Notes: generated by a model not told the origin, from the sequence alone. A DNA stretch of 40,166 nucleotides from JAKFYM01 sp964612065 (GCA_964612065.1 CAZTCD010000028.1:1-40166), one strand, 5' to 3'; counted from the stretch's first letter, positions 22,781-29,948 are shown. Numbers and translations are program-made.

Positions 22781-23348
22781 ATTCGCCCCCGCGCTCGATC
22801 ACGCAGCCCAGCGCCCGCCCCTTGGCCATCTTCACGGCACGCCCATGCTCGATATCCGCGAGAGCCTCACGCAGGAATTTATGATCGGCGTTCCCGAAAT
22901 TGCGGCTGCTGGAAACCCCTCCCTGGAAAACGATCTCCCCTTGGGGATTGAACACGAACGCATGCGGGGTTTTCAGCGCCTTTAGTTCCTCGGCGATCTT
23001 CTGCCCTTTATCCCGGATCACCGGAAAAGGAAGACGGGCCTGCTGAAAATAGGCACGTGTGGCCTCTTCGCTCTCGTTCATATTGGAATGCACGCCCAGA
23101 AAGGTGAAGGAAGGGTAGTCTTTGGCGAGAGCGGCAAGCTCCTGCATATGGCTATTGGAGCAAGGGCAAACGGCGGAAAGAAAAACCACCACCATGCCTT
23201 TTTTTCCCAGCAGCTGCGGCGAGAGGCTCTCCTTCTTCAGGATCTCTTTGCCCTGCCAATGCTCCCAGGGAGGGGAAGCCGCGCTCCAAGCCGAACTCGA
23301 TGACGCCATGAGCAATATCCCGAGAGCTATCCACCATCTTTTATGCAT
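22770..23348 (-). CDS. Secreted thioredoxin-like/redoxin protein
   Basis: A 192-residue periplasmic thioredoxin-fold protein of the redoxin/AhpC-TSA group. The signal peptide ends near residue 24. The active segment FLSAVCPCSNSHMQEL has Cys-Pro-Cys, and the fold continues with FLGVHSNMNESEEATRAYF, FPVIRDKG and KTPHAFVFNPQGEIVF. This is like the small peroxiredoxin-like proteins found beside copper or cytochrome genes, where they may reduce disulfides or deliver metal. The C-terminal RALGCVIERGGEY adds another cysteine. First gene of the leftward three-gene unit, divergent from the FixH-like gene at 23450. Confidence 0.75.
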   Translation of the reverse strand: MHKRWWIALGILLMASSSSAWSAASPPWEHWQGKEILKKESLSPQLLGKKGMVVVFLSAVCPCSNSHMQELAALAKDYPSFTFLGVHSNMNESEEATRAYFQQARLPFPVIRDKGQKIAEELKALKTPHAFVFNPQGEIVFQGGVSSSRNFGNADHKFLREALADIEHGRAVKMAKGRALGCVIERGGEYAW

Positions 23349-23449
23349 ACCCTGCGTATATCACAGACCGAGTTTTTTTCCTCGCCACCAGCCGGGAAGA
23401 TCCGCTAAACCGGCTGAAAGAAAATATTTTGTTCCGGAGGAAATCACTA
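23349..23449. promoter_or_regulatory. Divergent intergenic region with an inverted repeat
   Basis: This 101-bp region separates the two transcription units of the WMPSMGHGS cluster. AGCCGG (23390-23395) and CCGGCT (23410-23415) form a 6-bp dyad with 14-bp spacing. The run GTATATCACAG near 23356 may be part of the leftward promoter. No hexamer pair is good enough to call. Confidence 0.3.
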
Positions 23450-23890
23450 ATGTTCCAGCTTTTCGCGCTCCTCACTCTTTTGCCTTTTTCTCAAAACGCC
23501 CTTTCCGATGACGGCCACGCCCATCTCGCCTTTGAGAACGGCCTGCACGCGCATTTGAGCTGGGTAAAAGCTCCCGTGGGCCGGGGTGAGGAGTCGCAGA
23601 TGCGCCTCGACTGGTACGACGGCTCCACCCACAACCGCGTGGAGCCAGGCCTTCCCTTTGAAGTGGTGCTTTGGATGCCCTCGATGGGCCATGGCTCCGC
23701 CCCCACAAAGATCGATCCTGTGGCCAACGATCAGGGGCAGGCAGTGCCCGGCGCCTATCTCGTGAGCCGGATGTATTTCGTGATGCCGGGAGACTGGGAC
23801 ATCCGCGTGAACCTCACCCACCGCAATGGCCGGAAAGAGACGAAGGCCTGGTCGATCATGCTGGGCGGTGGGCATGGCGGGCACCACTAA
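23450..23890 (+). CDS. Secreted FixH/YtkA-like protein, His-rich ends
   Basis: A 146-residue secreted protein, with signal peptide to about residue 18. The mature N-terminus is His-rich (DDGHAHLAFENGLHAHL) and the C-terminus ends GGGHGGHH, both likely metal ligands. The core includes VVLWMPSMGHGSAPTKIDPV and YFVMPGDWDIRVNL, nearly the same as in the lipoprotein 22304-22780. Start: ATG at 23450, because GGAGGA precedes it at 8 nt; the in-frame TTG at 23429 is worse. Divergent from the redoxin operon and probably part of the same system. Confidence 0.72.
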   Translation: MFQLFALLTLLPFSQNALSDDGHAHLAFENGLHAHLSWVKAPVGRGEESQMRLDWYDGSTHNRVEPGLPFEVVLWMPSMGHGSAPTKIDPVANDQGQAVPGAYLVSRMYFVMPGDWDIRVNLTHRNGRKETKAWSIMLGGGHGGHH

Positions 23891-23902
23891 GGCCCGCGCG
23901 CC

Positions 23903-24541
23903 TCAGCTCTTCAGCAGCGAAGCGAAGCTATCGAGGATCACGAGCGCATTCTGCTCGGCATCTCCTTTCGAGATGGTGCGAATCCTCTGGATCACATGCT
24001 GGTTCAGCGTATTCAGATTGGCGAAGATTTGGTCCAGCTCTTTTGCTTCAAAATCGGCAGGCTCGCCCTTCCGCTTTTTTTCTAGCTGCATCACCAGATA
24101 GCCACCGAGCACTCTCAGCTTGGTTTCCTCCACCGTGGCGAAGGGCAGATGGCTTTGCGCCAGCGAGCGCAAAAATTCCATATGGGAACAATCCGAGGTG
24201 CTCATGATGAGGCCGAAGAGGCTCTGCAAGCCGGTTTGCAGATCCGTTTGCTTTCCGTAGAATCGCTCCTGGCCTTTCACAAATACCGTGGCTTTTTTGA
24301 AACTCTTCTCGTCTTTGAACCGGTCCGCTACGAGCGCCAGATTGCGGGCCACCGGGCAGTGCTTCTTCTGCTCCTCGGTATAAGGGCAATGCGGGCATTT
24401 ATTGTGGCCGAGCTCCGTCCAGGCAGGAGCCTCCGCATCGGCCACGGGGGATTCGAGCATTCCCGAATCGCTTAACTGCAGGGAAAAGGAGCGTTCGCTT
24501 CCATCCTCAAATTTGAAGTTGTACTCGAACTTCCTCGCCAT
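23903..24541 (-). CDS. Conserved cytosolic Cys-rich protein of unknown function
   Basis: A 212-residue protein with KCPHCPYTEEQKKHCPVARN near the N-terminus (Cys49, Cys52, Cys62), possibly a metal site together with SDCSH (Cys117). The middle (GLQSLFGLIMSTSDCSHMEF and FATVEETKLRVLGGY) looks like a conserved proteobacterial family that I recall only as hypothetical. The rest is helical, with no signal peptide. It begins 3 nt after the stop of the small membrane protein 24545-24658 and so is probably cotranslated with it. No function is assigned. Confidence 0.55.
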   Translation of the reverse strand: MARKFEYNFKFEDGSERSFSLQLSDSGMLESPVADAEAPAWTELGHNKCPHCPYTEEQKKHCPVARNLALVADRFKDEKSFKKATVFVKGQERFYGKQTDLQTGLQSLFGLIMSTSDCSHMEFLRSLAQSHLPFATVEETKLRVLGGYLVMQLEKKRKGEPADFEAKELDQIFANLNTLNQHVIQRIRTISKGDAEQNALVILDSFASLLKS

Positions 24542-24544
24542 CGC

Positions 24545-24658
24545 TCAAAATCGCCTGTCGAAGAAGATCACGGCTCCATAAAGAAAGGTGATCAAGGCCA
24601 CCACTAGGGCGCCCACGAAATAACGGTTGGTGAAAAGGTCCTGGAGTGTGGCTGGCAT
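24545..24658 (-). CDS. 37-residue single-pass membrane microprotein
   Basis: A short gene: ATG at 24658 to TGA at 24545, with a reading starting MPATLQDLFTNRYFVGALVV and ending VIFFDRRF. A hydrophobic run of about 19 residues gives one transmembrane helix, and the C-terminus is basic. AAGGGAT lies 8 nt upstream. It ends 3 nt before the ATG of the Cys-rich gene, so the two are probably one unit. I recognise no family. Small size means coding status rests on start, Shine-Dalgarno, helix and gene spacing. Confidence 0.55.
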   Translation of the reverse strand: MPATLQDLFTNRYFVGALVVALITFLYGAVIFFDRRF

Positions 24659-24773
24659 AATTTGATCCCTTATCGTAATTATCGGACCGATTTCTGAGGG
24701 AATTCCATCCTACCGCTCCCAGGTAAGCACTCTTTTCCGTAAGCTCCCGGTCATGGCAATCCGATAGGACGGA

Positions 24774-25391
24774 ATGAGAATGCTTCCCGCGCTAGCCCTG
24801 GCCCTTGCCCTGATCAGCCTGAGCAACTGCTCCCGCACCCGCCTCGGGCGCACCCCTCAGGAGAGCTTGATGAGCACCATCCGCGAGCCCCTCTCCCGCT
24901 CCTGCTCCACCCTGGAAAGCCCCGCCGATTACTGCGGCATCGAGGCCCTCACCAAAGCTTCATCTTATTCCGAAAACCAGCGGCAGTGCGTGCGTTTTTA
25001 CCAGGCCGCCATCGACTCCGCCAACATCCAGTGCAGCTACCAGGAAGAGCTCGCCTATATCCATCGCGCCGGAGCCCTGAGCCGCACCGACTATATCACC
25101 GACCGCTTGAGGCAGATCCACATCAAATACGGAAAGCGCGCGGCCGTCCTGAACGATGAACTGGAAGAGGCCTACCGCGACAGCCAGCAATGGACCGACG
25201 AGCAAGACCTCACCTACCACAACGTGGCTTGGTCGCTGCGCTCTTTCCGCTCCAAGATCCGCCTCGAGAAACCCCGCTCCGATCGCCAGCCGGCCAGTGA
25301 GGTTTCCCCGGAGTCCCTCGGCCGAATGCCCCGGGAGGAAACTCCCGAGCTCATGCGGAAGCTGATCATTCCCTTGAACACAGCCCACTAA
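24774..25391 (+). CDS. Secreted Cys-containing protein, possible lipoprotein
   Basis: A 205-residue protein whose hydrophobic N-terminus reads LALALALISLSNCS. The LSNC is near a lipobox but the residue before Cys is Asn, not Gly/Ala/Ser, so lipidation is uncertain. The mature part has more cysteines (CSTLESPADYCG, QRQCVRFYQ, IQCSYQEE), perhaps two disulfides, and is helical with a basic, proline-containing tail. I recognise no family. AGGACGG lies close to the ATG at 24774; ATG at 24780 is also possible. It ends 1 bp from the convergent gene. Confidence 0.55.
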   Translation: MRMLPALALALALISLSNCSRTRLGRTPQESLMSTIREPLSRSCSTLESPADYCGIEALTKASSYSENQRQCVRFYQAAIDSANIQCSYQEELAYIHRAGALSRTDYITDRLRQIHIKYGKRAAVLNDELEEAYRDSQQWTDEQDLTYHNVAWSLRSFRSKIRLEKPRSDRQPASEVSPESLGRMPREETPELMRKLIIPLNTAH

Positions 25392-25392
25392 C

Positions 25393-25938
25393 TCAGCCAG
25401 CCCTCAAGATGTCGGCCCCGAGATGGGTGCGCTCGCCGAACTCCTCTCCTCCATGCCTGCCTGTAAGCACCGCCTTCGCCAAACCCGCCAGCTGCACCAT
25501 TTTTCCGGAGGATTTTTCCCAGTAGTCGGCGGCGTGCACTCTCACCCTCAGCAAAGTAAGCTCCGGATCATAAGGCCCCAGGGGAAACCAGGCCTTTAAG
25601 GAATGCGTCCAAAGCTCTTGGGATTTCTGGCGATCGTCGATCAGCTCCGCCTCGCCGCTCAACGATACATACAGGGAGGCATGAGGAAGGGAAAAGGTGA
25701 GGTTCACCCTCTTGTCCATCTTCACGTCTTTGGCCATCGCGGAACTTCGCCCCAGCACGAACCATAAATCACCGCTCACATCGTCTGCCGCCTGCAGAGT
25801 CATGGGACGGGAGCGAAGCCCGCTTCCATCTTCCGCGTAAGTAGTGAGCATGGCCAGCTGAATCCCCCTCACCAGCTCGTGCAAACGGCGGATCCTTCCG
25901 TCATGCCCTTCCCTATCCAAAGAATTTTCGTGGCGCAT
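25393..25938 (-). CDS. Pyridoxamine 5'-phosphate oxidase family protein (general stress protein 26-like)
   Basis: A 181-residue protein of the FMN-binding split-barrel (PNPOx-like) family, general stress protein 26 type. Matches include AMLTTYAEDGSGLRSRPMTL, LWFVLGRSSAMAKDVK, VNLTFSLPHASLYVSLSGEA and RVRVHAADYWEKSSGKMVQ. These proteins bind FMN or related cofactors and have stress-linked roles; true pyridoxamine phosphate oxidase activity is not implied. Start: ATG at 25938, with AGGAAGAG upstream; the longer frame from TTG at 25971 lacks this. Convergent with the preceding gene at a 1-bp gap. Confidence 0.88.
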   Translation of the reverse strand: MRHENSLDREGHDGRIRRLHELVRGIQLAMLTTYAEDGSGLRSRPMTLQAADDVSGDLWFVLGRSSAMAKDVKMDKRVNLTFSLPHASLYVSLSGEAELIDDRQKSQELWTHSLKAWFPLGPYDPELTLLRVRVHAADYWEKSSGKMVQLAGLAKAVLTGRHGGEEFGERTHLGADILRAG

Positions 25939-26035
25939 AAGATCTCTTCCTTTCCAGGAGACATGGATCAATTAGGTCTATCGCGCGCCAGCGATGCAGG
26001 AACCACACCAGCCTCTTATATAAGATCTTTTCGGT

Positions 26036-26063
26036 TTGAGTTTTCACTCCCCTGCCCTAAAAA
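26036..26063 (+). promoter_or_regulatory. Promoter candidate directly before the membrane protein gene
   Basis: TTGAGT (26036-26041) and TAAAAA (26058-26063), with a 16-bp spacer, end 6 nt before the ATG at 26070, which has no Shine-Dalgarno. A leaderless transcript is suggested. Upstream, CTTATATAAG (26015-26024) is a perfect 10-bp palindrome. Confidence 0.35.
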
Positions 26064-26069
26064 TATCGT

Positions 26070-26510
26070 ATGGAAAAAATCCAATGGATCGATAGCGTGA
26101 AACTCCTTCCCCTCTATCTGCTCTTCATGGGCACCTTTGGCCAGGCCAGCCTGGAGAAATGGATGTCGGGAGGAGTGCCGGATTGGTTCAAAGCCCAGTT
26201 CGAGAAAACGATCCTGAACCCTTTCCCCGGATCGATAAAGCTGAACTATTACTTCATCGCCACCCTGGAACTTTGCGTGGTGGCGCTTTTTTTCTGGAGC
26301 GGAGTGCAGCTCGAGTTCATCGCGGGAAGAGAGAAGTTTTTCCTGAAGGGCGCCCTGGTTCTGGCGCTCTTTGTTTTCTTCGCCCTTGGATTCGGCCTTC
26401 GTATTTCGGGCGACTACCAGGGAGCCGCCAATCTGTTCGCCTATTTCGGCGTGACTTTGCTGGCCCTGATCTATGTAGAGTTCATGATGGTGGGGCTTCT
26501 CGGCGGCTGA
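26070..26510 (+). CDS. Four-helix membrane protein (DoxX-like size and topology)
   Basis: A 146-residue inner-membrane protein with four hydrophobic helices (about residues 12-27, 61-79, 92-110 and 121-143). Length and topology recall the DoxX/DoxD group, and LFMGTFGQASLEKWMSGGVP at the first helix end has the Gly and Lys pattern seen there. No further motif supports a substrate. No Shine-Dalgarno; see the adjacent promoter. Convergent with the TlpA-like gene at a 6-bp gap; a DoxX-like role would fit the sulfur/redox genes that follow, but this is speculation. Confidence 0.5.
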   Translation: MEKIQWIDSVKLLPLYLLFMGTFGQASLEKWMSGGVPDWFKAQFEKTILNPFPGSIKLNYYFIATLELCVVALFFWSGVQLEFIAGREKFFLKGALVLALFVFFALGFGLRISGDYQGAANLFAYFGVTLLALIYVEFMMVGLLGG

Positions 26511-26516
26511 CACAGC

Positions 26517-27035
26517 CTAGAGGGCGGAAAAGAAAGAGCGCGCCCTCAGCTCGAGGCTCGGGCTAAGCCCGGTGGTTTTCCAGCTGATCTTATTCTCTTT
26601 ATCGATCAGGAGAAGCGTGGGCGTAGCCGCCACGGAATACAAACGGGAGGCGGCGCTGTCGGAATCGAGAGCCACGCGAAAGGGATAGGGCTCCCGCCGA
26701 AGGTGGCTTTCCACGGTTTCCTGCCTTTCCCCAAAGGAAACAGCCAGCACTCTCTCTTTCGGGATTTCCCCATTCTCCACCATTCTCTTGATTCTCTTCA
26801 GCTCCAGGCGGCAGGGGCCGCACCAGGTGGCCCAGAACACGATCATCTGCGGCCCCTCGATGGGCAGGGAAAGAGAGGAGGTTCTGCCAGCGGAAAGCTC
26901 CTGCACCACGGCTCGCGGAGCCGCCTCCCCTTGCGCCTGGTAGTTCCCGGTCCATACCGGCAGGCGCTGAAGAAATACGGCCGCCGCGAACAGCAGCAGC
27001 AGCAGATTAAGCGCGCGCCCCATCCAGAGCTTCAC
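26517..27035 (-). CDS. Membrane-anchored TlpA-like thiol-disulfide oxidoreductase
   Basis: A 172-residue protein. An N-terminal helix (about residues 8-23) anchors a periplasmic thioredoxin domain with the redox motif WATWCGPC (Cys72, Cys75) and the cis-proline region ATPTLLLIDKE. Likely reduces disulfides or handles persulfides in the periplasm. Start: GTG at 27035, overlapping the thioredoxin stop as GTGA, so translation is coupled; an ATG four codons downstream is possible. Second gene of the trx-tlpA unit under the divergent ArsR operator. Confidence 0.88.
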   Translation of the reverse strand: MKLWMGRALNLLLLLFAAAVFLQRLPVWTGNYQAQGEAAPRAVVQELSAGRTSSLSLPIEGPQMIVFWATWCGPCRLELKRIKRMVENGEIPKERVLAVSFGERQETVESHLRREPYPFRVALDSDSAASRLYSVAATPTLLLIDKENKISWKTTGLSPSLELRARSFFSAL

Positions 27036-27388
27036 GCCGCGATTCCGAAGATTTCCTGGATCGCGCTCTGAAGCGTTTCCTTCGGCGCAAACCCGGAGGC
27101 CATGGCGGGCTGGCCCTCTTTGGGGATGAACAACAGGGCGGGAATCCCCTTCACACCGAAAAGCGAGGCGAGCTCCGGATGAGCCTCGGTGTCCACCTTG
27201 AACACGTCCACCTTGCCTGCGTAGTGCTGGGAGATCTCCTCAAGCACGGGAGCCAGAGCACGGCAGGGGCCGCACCAATCGGCATAGAAGTCCACGATGG
27301 CCGGGCGATCCCCACGGAAGCTCCAATCACCGCCCTTTTGAAAATCGAATATCTTCTCCCGGAACGTATCGGCATTGAGTTTTTCCAT
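27032..27388 (-). CDS. trxA: Thioredoxin
   Basis: A 118-residue cytosolic thioredoxin with the classic YADWCGPC (Cys39, Cys42), VDVFKVDTEAHPELA and the cis-proline motif GIPALLFI. It transfers electrons from thioredoxin reductase to protein disulfides or persulfides. AAGGAG lies 8 nt before the ATG at 27388. It is driven by a near-perfect promoter (TTGACA, 16 bp, TATAAT) whose spacer holds a dyad facing the ArsR gene. A regulated, stress- or sulfur-related thioredoxin is more likely than the housekeeping one; trxA is a family symbol only. Confidence 0.9.
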   Translation of the reverse strand: MEKLNADTFREKIFDFQKGGDWSFRGDRPAIVDFYADWCGPCRALAPVLEEISQHYAGKVDVFKVDTEAHPELASLFGVKGIPALLFIPKEGQPAMASGFAPKETLQSAIQEIFGIAA

Positions 27389-27406
27389 AAAATCTCCTTC
27401 CCTTTT

Positions 27407-27434
27407 ATTATATTATCATTTTATAATATGTCAA
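27407..27434 (-). promoter_or_regulatory. Consensus sigma70 promoter of the thioredoxin operon
   Basis: On the minus strand, TTGACA (27434-27429), 16-bp spacer, TATAAT (27412-27407). Both hexamers are perfect. Transcription would start near 27400, twelve bases before the ATG at 27388 with AAGGAG between. Confidence 0.85.
27410..27429. promoter_or_regulatory. AT-rich dyad, likely ArsR operator
   Basis: ATATTAT (27410-27416) and ATAATAT (27423-27429) are exact complements separated by 6 bp. The dyad fills the spacer of the thioredoxin promoter and also overlaps TATAAT (27422-27427) on the plus strand, 8 nt before the ArsR ATG. One bound repressor would block both divergent transcripts. Confidence 0.8.
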
Positions 27435-27435
27435 T

Positions 27436-27753
27436 ATGATGATTCGTTCCACCTCAATATCATTGAAGAAAATGCAGGGGTCCTGCCACGAGATCGCGGC
27501 GCTTTTGAAAGCCCTCTCTCACCCCGAGCGCCTTCTTGTGCTGGGCCGCCTGGCCAGGGGCGCGAGCACGGTTTCCGATCTGGTGGAGAACTCCGGCATC
27601 TCTCAATCGCAGATGTCGCACTTTTTAAGCCGCTTGAAGCTCGAAGGCCTCGTGCAGTGCGAGCGACAGGGAAAATTTCGTATCTATTCTCTTGCCGATC
27701 CAAGGCTGGCGCGGCTGCTCCGGGTGATTCAGGAAGAATACTGCCGGAGCTGA
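27436..27753 (+). CDS. ArsR/SmtB-family repressor, possibly persulfide- or redox-sensing
   Basis: A 105-residue winged-helix repressor: HPERLLVLGRLARGASTVSD, then SQSQMSHFLSRLKLEGLVQC and FRIYSLADPR. It lacks the ELCVCDL metal site of ArsR/SmtB. Instead it has Cys17, Cys75 and Cys103, the last in a C-terminal EEYC, like the C-terminal reactive Cys of the BigR/SqrR/YgaV group. The other BigR Cys position (the 'VLC' in helix 2) is Gly here, so Cys17 would have to be the partner; this is inference. Neighbours are thioredoxin, a TlpA-like protein, a rhodanese and a DUF2892 protein, which fit a sulfur regulator. The ATG at 27436 has no Shine-Dalgarno; TATAAT (27422-27427) suggests a leaderless start. 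Confidence 0.85.
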   Translation: MMIRSTSISLKKMQGSCHEIAALLKALSHPERLLVLGRLARGASTVSDLVENSGISQSQMSHFLSRLKLEGLVQCERQGKFRIYSLADPRLARLLRVIQEEYCRS

Positions 27754-27761
27754 AAGGAAAA

Positions 27762-28100
27762 ATGGAGCCGCATAATTTTGTATTCCCCGCTCTCGTGATC
27801 GCTTTCTTCGGGTGGCGCTTCTGGAGATTCCGCCAGGTGAAAGCCCAGCTGCCTGCGCTTCTTCAGGAAGGGGCCGTGGTGGTAGACGTTCGCAGCCCCG
27901 GAGAATTTGCCTCCGGATCCCGCCCGGGCTCCGTAAATATTCCCCTCGACCAGCTGAACGCCAGATGGAAGGAACTTGACCCAAAGCGCCCCATCATTCT
28001 TTGCTGCGCCTCAGGCACGCGGAGCGGAATGGCCGCCGCACTGCTTAAAAAGCACGGCCTGCGGGTTATGAATGCAGGGCCTTGGACCAATACGCTCTGA
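27762..28100 (+). CDS. Membrane-anchored rhodanese-domain protein
   Basis: 112 residues: an N-terminal helix (about residues 6-20) anchors a single rhodanese domain. VVVDVRSPGEFASGSRPGSV and ILCCASGTRSGMAAALLKKH are the two signature regions; the active loop Cys in CASGTRS is present, with a second Cys beside it. The enzyme probably transfers sulfane sulfur between thiols; here most likely facing the cytosol given the basic residues (RFWRFRQVK) after the helix. AAAGGAAA precedes the ATG, 8 bp after the ArsR stop, so they form one operon. Similar rhodaneses accompany BigR/YgaV regulators. Confidence 0.85.
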   Translation: MEPHNFVFPALVIAFFGWRFWRFRQVKAQLPALLQEGAVVVDVRSPGEFASGSRPGSVNIPLDQLNARWKELDPKRPIILCCASGTRSGMAAALLKKHGLRVMNAGPWTNTL

Positions 28101-28179
28101 GCCAATCCTTCTTTTGTTTTCAATCCTTGGATGAAATCCACTCTTCAGGCCTTGCCAAAGCCTCCATTCGGCACTATTC

Positions 28180-28207
28180 TATTAGTATATAAGTTTACGA
28201 ACTAATA
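28180..28207. promoter_or_regulatory. Dyad upstream of the second ArsR promoter
   Basis: TATTAGT (28180-28186) and ACTAATA (28201-28207) are exact complements with 14-bp spacing, upstream of the -35 box. A possible operator of the second ArsR protein. Confidence 0.5.
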
Positions 28208-28213
28208 AATTTA

Positions 28214-28242
28214 TTGACCTGACGACCGATAAGATAGATAAG
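28214..28242 (+). promoter_or_regulatory. Promoter of the ArsR-TolC-RND-POR run
   Basis: TTGACC (28214-28219), 17-bp spacer, GATAAG (28237-28242). A transcript of about 25 nt leads to GGAAGGAGA and the ATG at 28274. Confidence 0.6.
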
Positions 28243-28273
28243 CGAAGCAAGAGGAACCGGGAAGGAGACCTGA

Positions 28274-28633
28274 ATGCGAAACAAAAAAAGCAAAGACCTC
28301 ACGATCTACGAGATGCAGGCGGAAATCTGCGCGGCTCTCGCCAGCCCGGTTCGCCTTCGCATTCTCGAGCTCGTTTCCGAACGAGAACACACCAGCTCCG
28401 AGCTTCTCGAAGAGCTTGGCATCCCCAAAGCCAATCTCTCGCAGCACCTCTCCGTGCTCCGAGATGCTGGCATTCTCAGCACCAGAAAAGAGGGTCTCTT
28501 CCAATACGCCAGCCTGGCTCTCCCCAAAATAAAAGACGCCTGCGCCATCGTGACCAAAGTGCTGATGGAAAAAATCGAGAAAGAAGAAAAAAGCCGGGCC
28601 GAACTGAGACGCGAACTGATCGCACGCCGCTGA
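28274..28633 (+). CDS. Second ArsR-family regulator
   Basis: A 119-residue winged-helix repressor with ALASPVRLRILELVSERE, SSELLEELGIPKANLSQHLS and VLRDAGILSTRKEGLFQYAS. It has only two cysteines, Cys19 in EICAALASP and Cys90 in DACAIVTKV. These sit in the first and last helices, a layout that could allow redox or metal sensing across the dimer, not yet shown. GGAAGGAG precedes the ATG. It begins the run TolC-RND-DUF2892-POR, 8 bp before the TolC gene, and is probably its autorepressor. Confidence 0.88.
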   Translation: MRNKKSKDLTIYEMQAEICAALASPVRLRILELVSEREHTSSELLEELGIPKANLSQHLSVLRDAGILSTRKEGLFQYASLALPKIKDACAIVTKVLMEKIEKEEKSRAELRRELIARR

Positions 28634-28640
28634 GGAATTT

Positions 28641-29948
28641 ATGAAAAAAACAACCCTACTTCCAATCCACCTCCTCCTTCTCTCCGCCTCCGCCTCCGGC
28701 GCGAGCCTCGAATCCGTATGGAGCGAGATCCAGCGCGGATCGAAAGCCGTGGAAGCCTCGCGCCTGGAGCTCGAAGCCGCGGAAGCCGGCCACAGCCGAG
28801 CCTCCCGCCACTGGCTGCCGAGAGTGTACCTCAACGCGCGCGGCTATCAGACAAACGATCCCGGCGCCTCCTTCTTCGGCCTTCTTTCCCAGCGCTCCGT
28901 TACCGCCGCGGATTTCAATCCCACGAGCCTCAATCACCCGGAAAGCCGCTTTTTCGCGGGAGGAGCCCTCGGCATCGATCTTCCTCTCTATGAAGGAGGC
29001 ATGAGAACCGCCGCCAAGAGCTTCCAAACACACCAGGTGGCCGCCAAATCGAGCGAGCTTGCGGGCACGAAAAACGCCCAATACCTCGAAGTAGCCAAAG
29101 CCTACTCCGCCCTCCTCACCTACTCGCGCCAGAGAAAAGGCCTCGAGCATCTCTCGGCCAGCGTGAACCGCGTGCTGGCCCGCTACAAGATCGGAGTGCG
29201 CTCCAATCCCGTAGGGTATTCCGGATTACTCGGCCTGAAAACCCTCAAGAACCGCATCGATGCCAGCCTCGCCGCCAATACCGCCGGCGAAAATGCTGCC
29301 CGCCTTGCCTTGCGCGAGATGGGATACCGGAAGGAAAAGTGGGAGCCTCAAACCCTCGGCGCCACCGCCTTCGCTGCGAAATACCTGGATGCCGCCCAAG
29401 GCGAATCCACTTCTCTCTCCGCCCTTCGCGGACAAGCTCTCTCCGCCAAAGAAGGCGCGAAGATGGAAGGAGCCCGGTATCTGCCGCGAGTGGGCCTTTT
29501 TGCGGAAGAGTCTCTCTTTCACGGGAAGCGCTCCACCGAAACCGGCTGGGCCGCGGGCCTATACTTGCAGTGGAACCTCTTTAACCCCAATGAATCGGGC
29601 CTGGCGCACGAAGCAAGGCTTCGCGCCGCGGCCGCCGAGAGCGGCTCCATCGCCCTCGAAGAAAGAGAGCGCGCGGAGGTGGCCGGGCTGGAGCAGGCCC
29701 TCGAAGCCACCCGGGCCGGCCTGAAGCTCTCGGAAACCAGTGAAGCCCTTCTCGAAGAACAAACGCAAGTGGCGGAAAGCCTGTTCCGCACCGGCTCCAT
29801 TCCGGCCCTGCAGCTGGTGGAAGCCCTTTCGCGCCGCCTCGACCTGATTCTCGCCCATGCCGAAGCCGAGCAGGCCCTCGTTCGCCTCTCTGCCGATCGC
29901 GCCGCCCGCAGCGGATTCCGGGCCCCTGAACCCAAGGAGAACCTATGA
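28641..29948 (+). CDS. TolC-family outer-membrane channel protein
   Basis: A 435-residue outer-membrane factor with a signal peptide (cleavage near residue 20, SASG-A). The long helices, the pair of repeats and the motif YLNARGYQTNDPG/FFGLLSQRS are as seen in TolC proteins of RND operons. GAGGAATTT precedes the ATG. Its stop overlaps the RND start by ATGA (29945-29948), so channel and pump are translationally coupled. No adaptor gene intervenes. Confidence 0.88.
   Translation: MKKTTLLPIHLLLLSASASGASLESVWSEIQRGSKAVEASRLELEAAEAGHSRASRHWLPRVYLNARGYQTNDPGASFFGLLSQRSVTAADFNPTSLNHPESRFFAGGALGIDLPLYEGGMRTAAKSFQTHQVAAKSSELAGTKNAQYLEVAKAYSALLTYSRQRKGLEHLSASVNRVLARYKIGVRSNPVGYSGLLGLKTLKNRIDASLAANTAGENAARLALREMGYRKEKWEPQTLGATAFAAKYLDAAQGESTSLSALRGQALSAKEGAKMEGARYLPRVGLFAEESLFHGKRSTETGWAAGLYLQWNLFNPNESGLAHEARLRAAAAESGSIALEERERAEVAGLEQALEATRAGLKLSETSEALLEEQTQVAESLFRTGSIPALQLVEALSRRLDLILAHAEAEQALVRLSADRAARSGFRAPEPKENL

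Noticed and set aside
27375..28100. A 241-codon frame beginning upstream of ArsR and ending in the rhodanese.
   Set aside because: The upstream half overlaps ArsR in another frame. The rhodanese begins at the ATG 27762 with AAAGGAAA.
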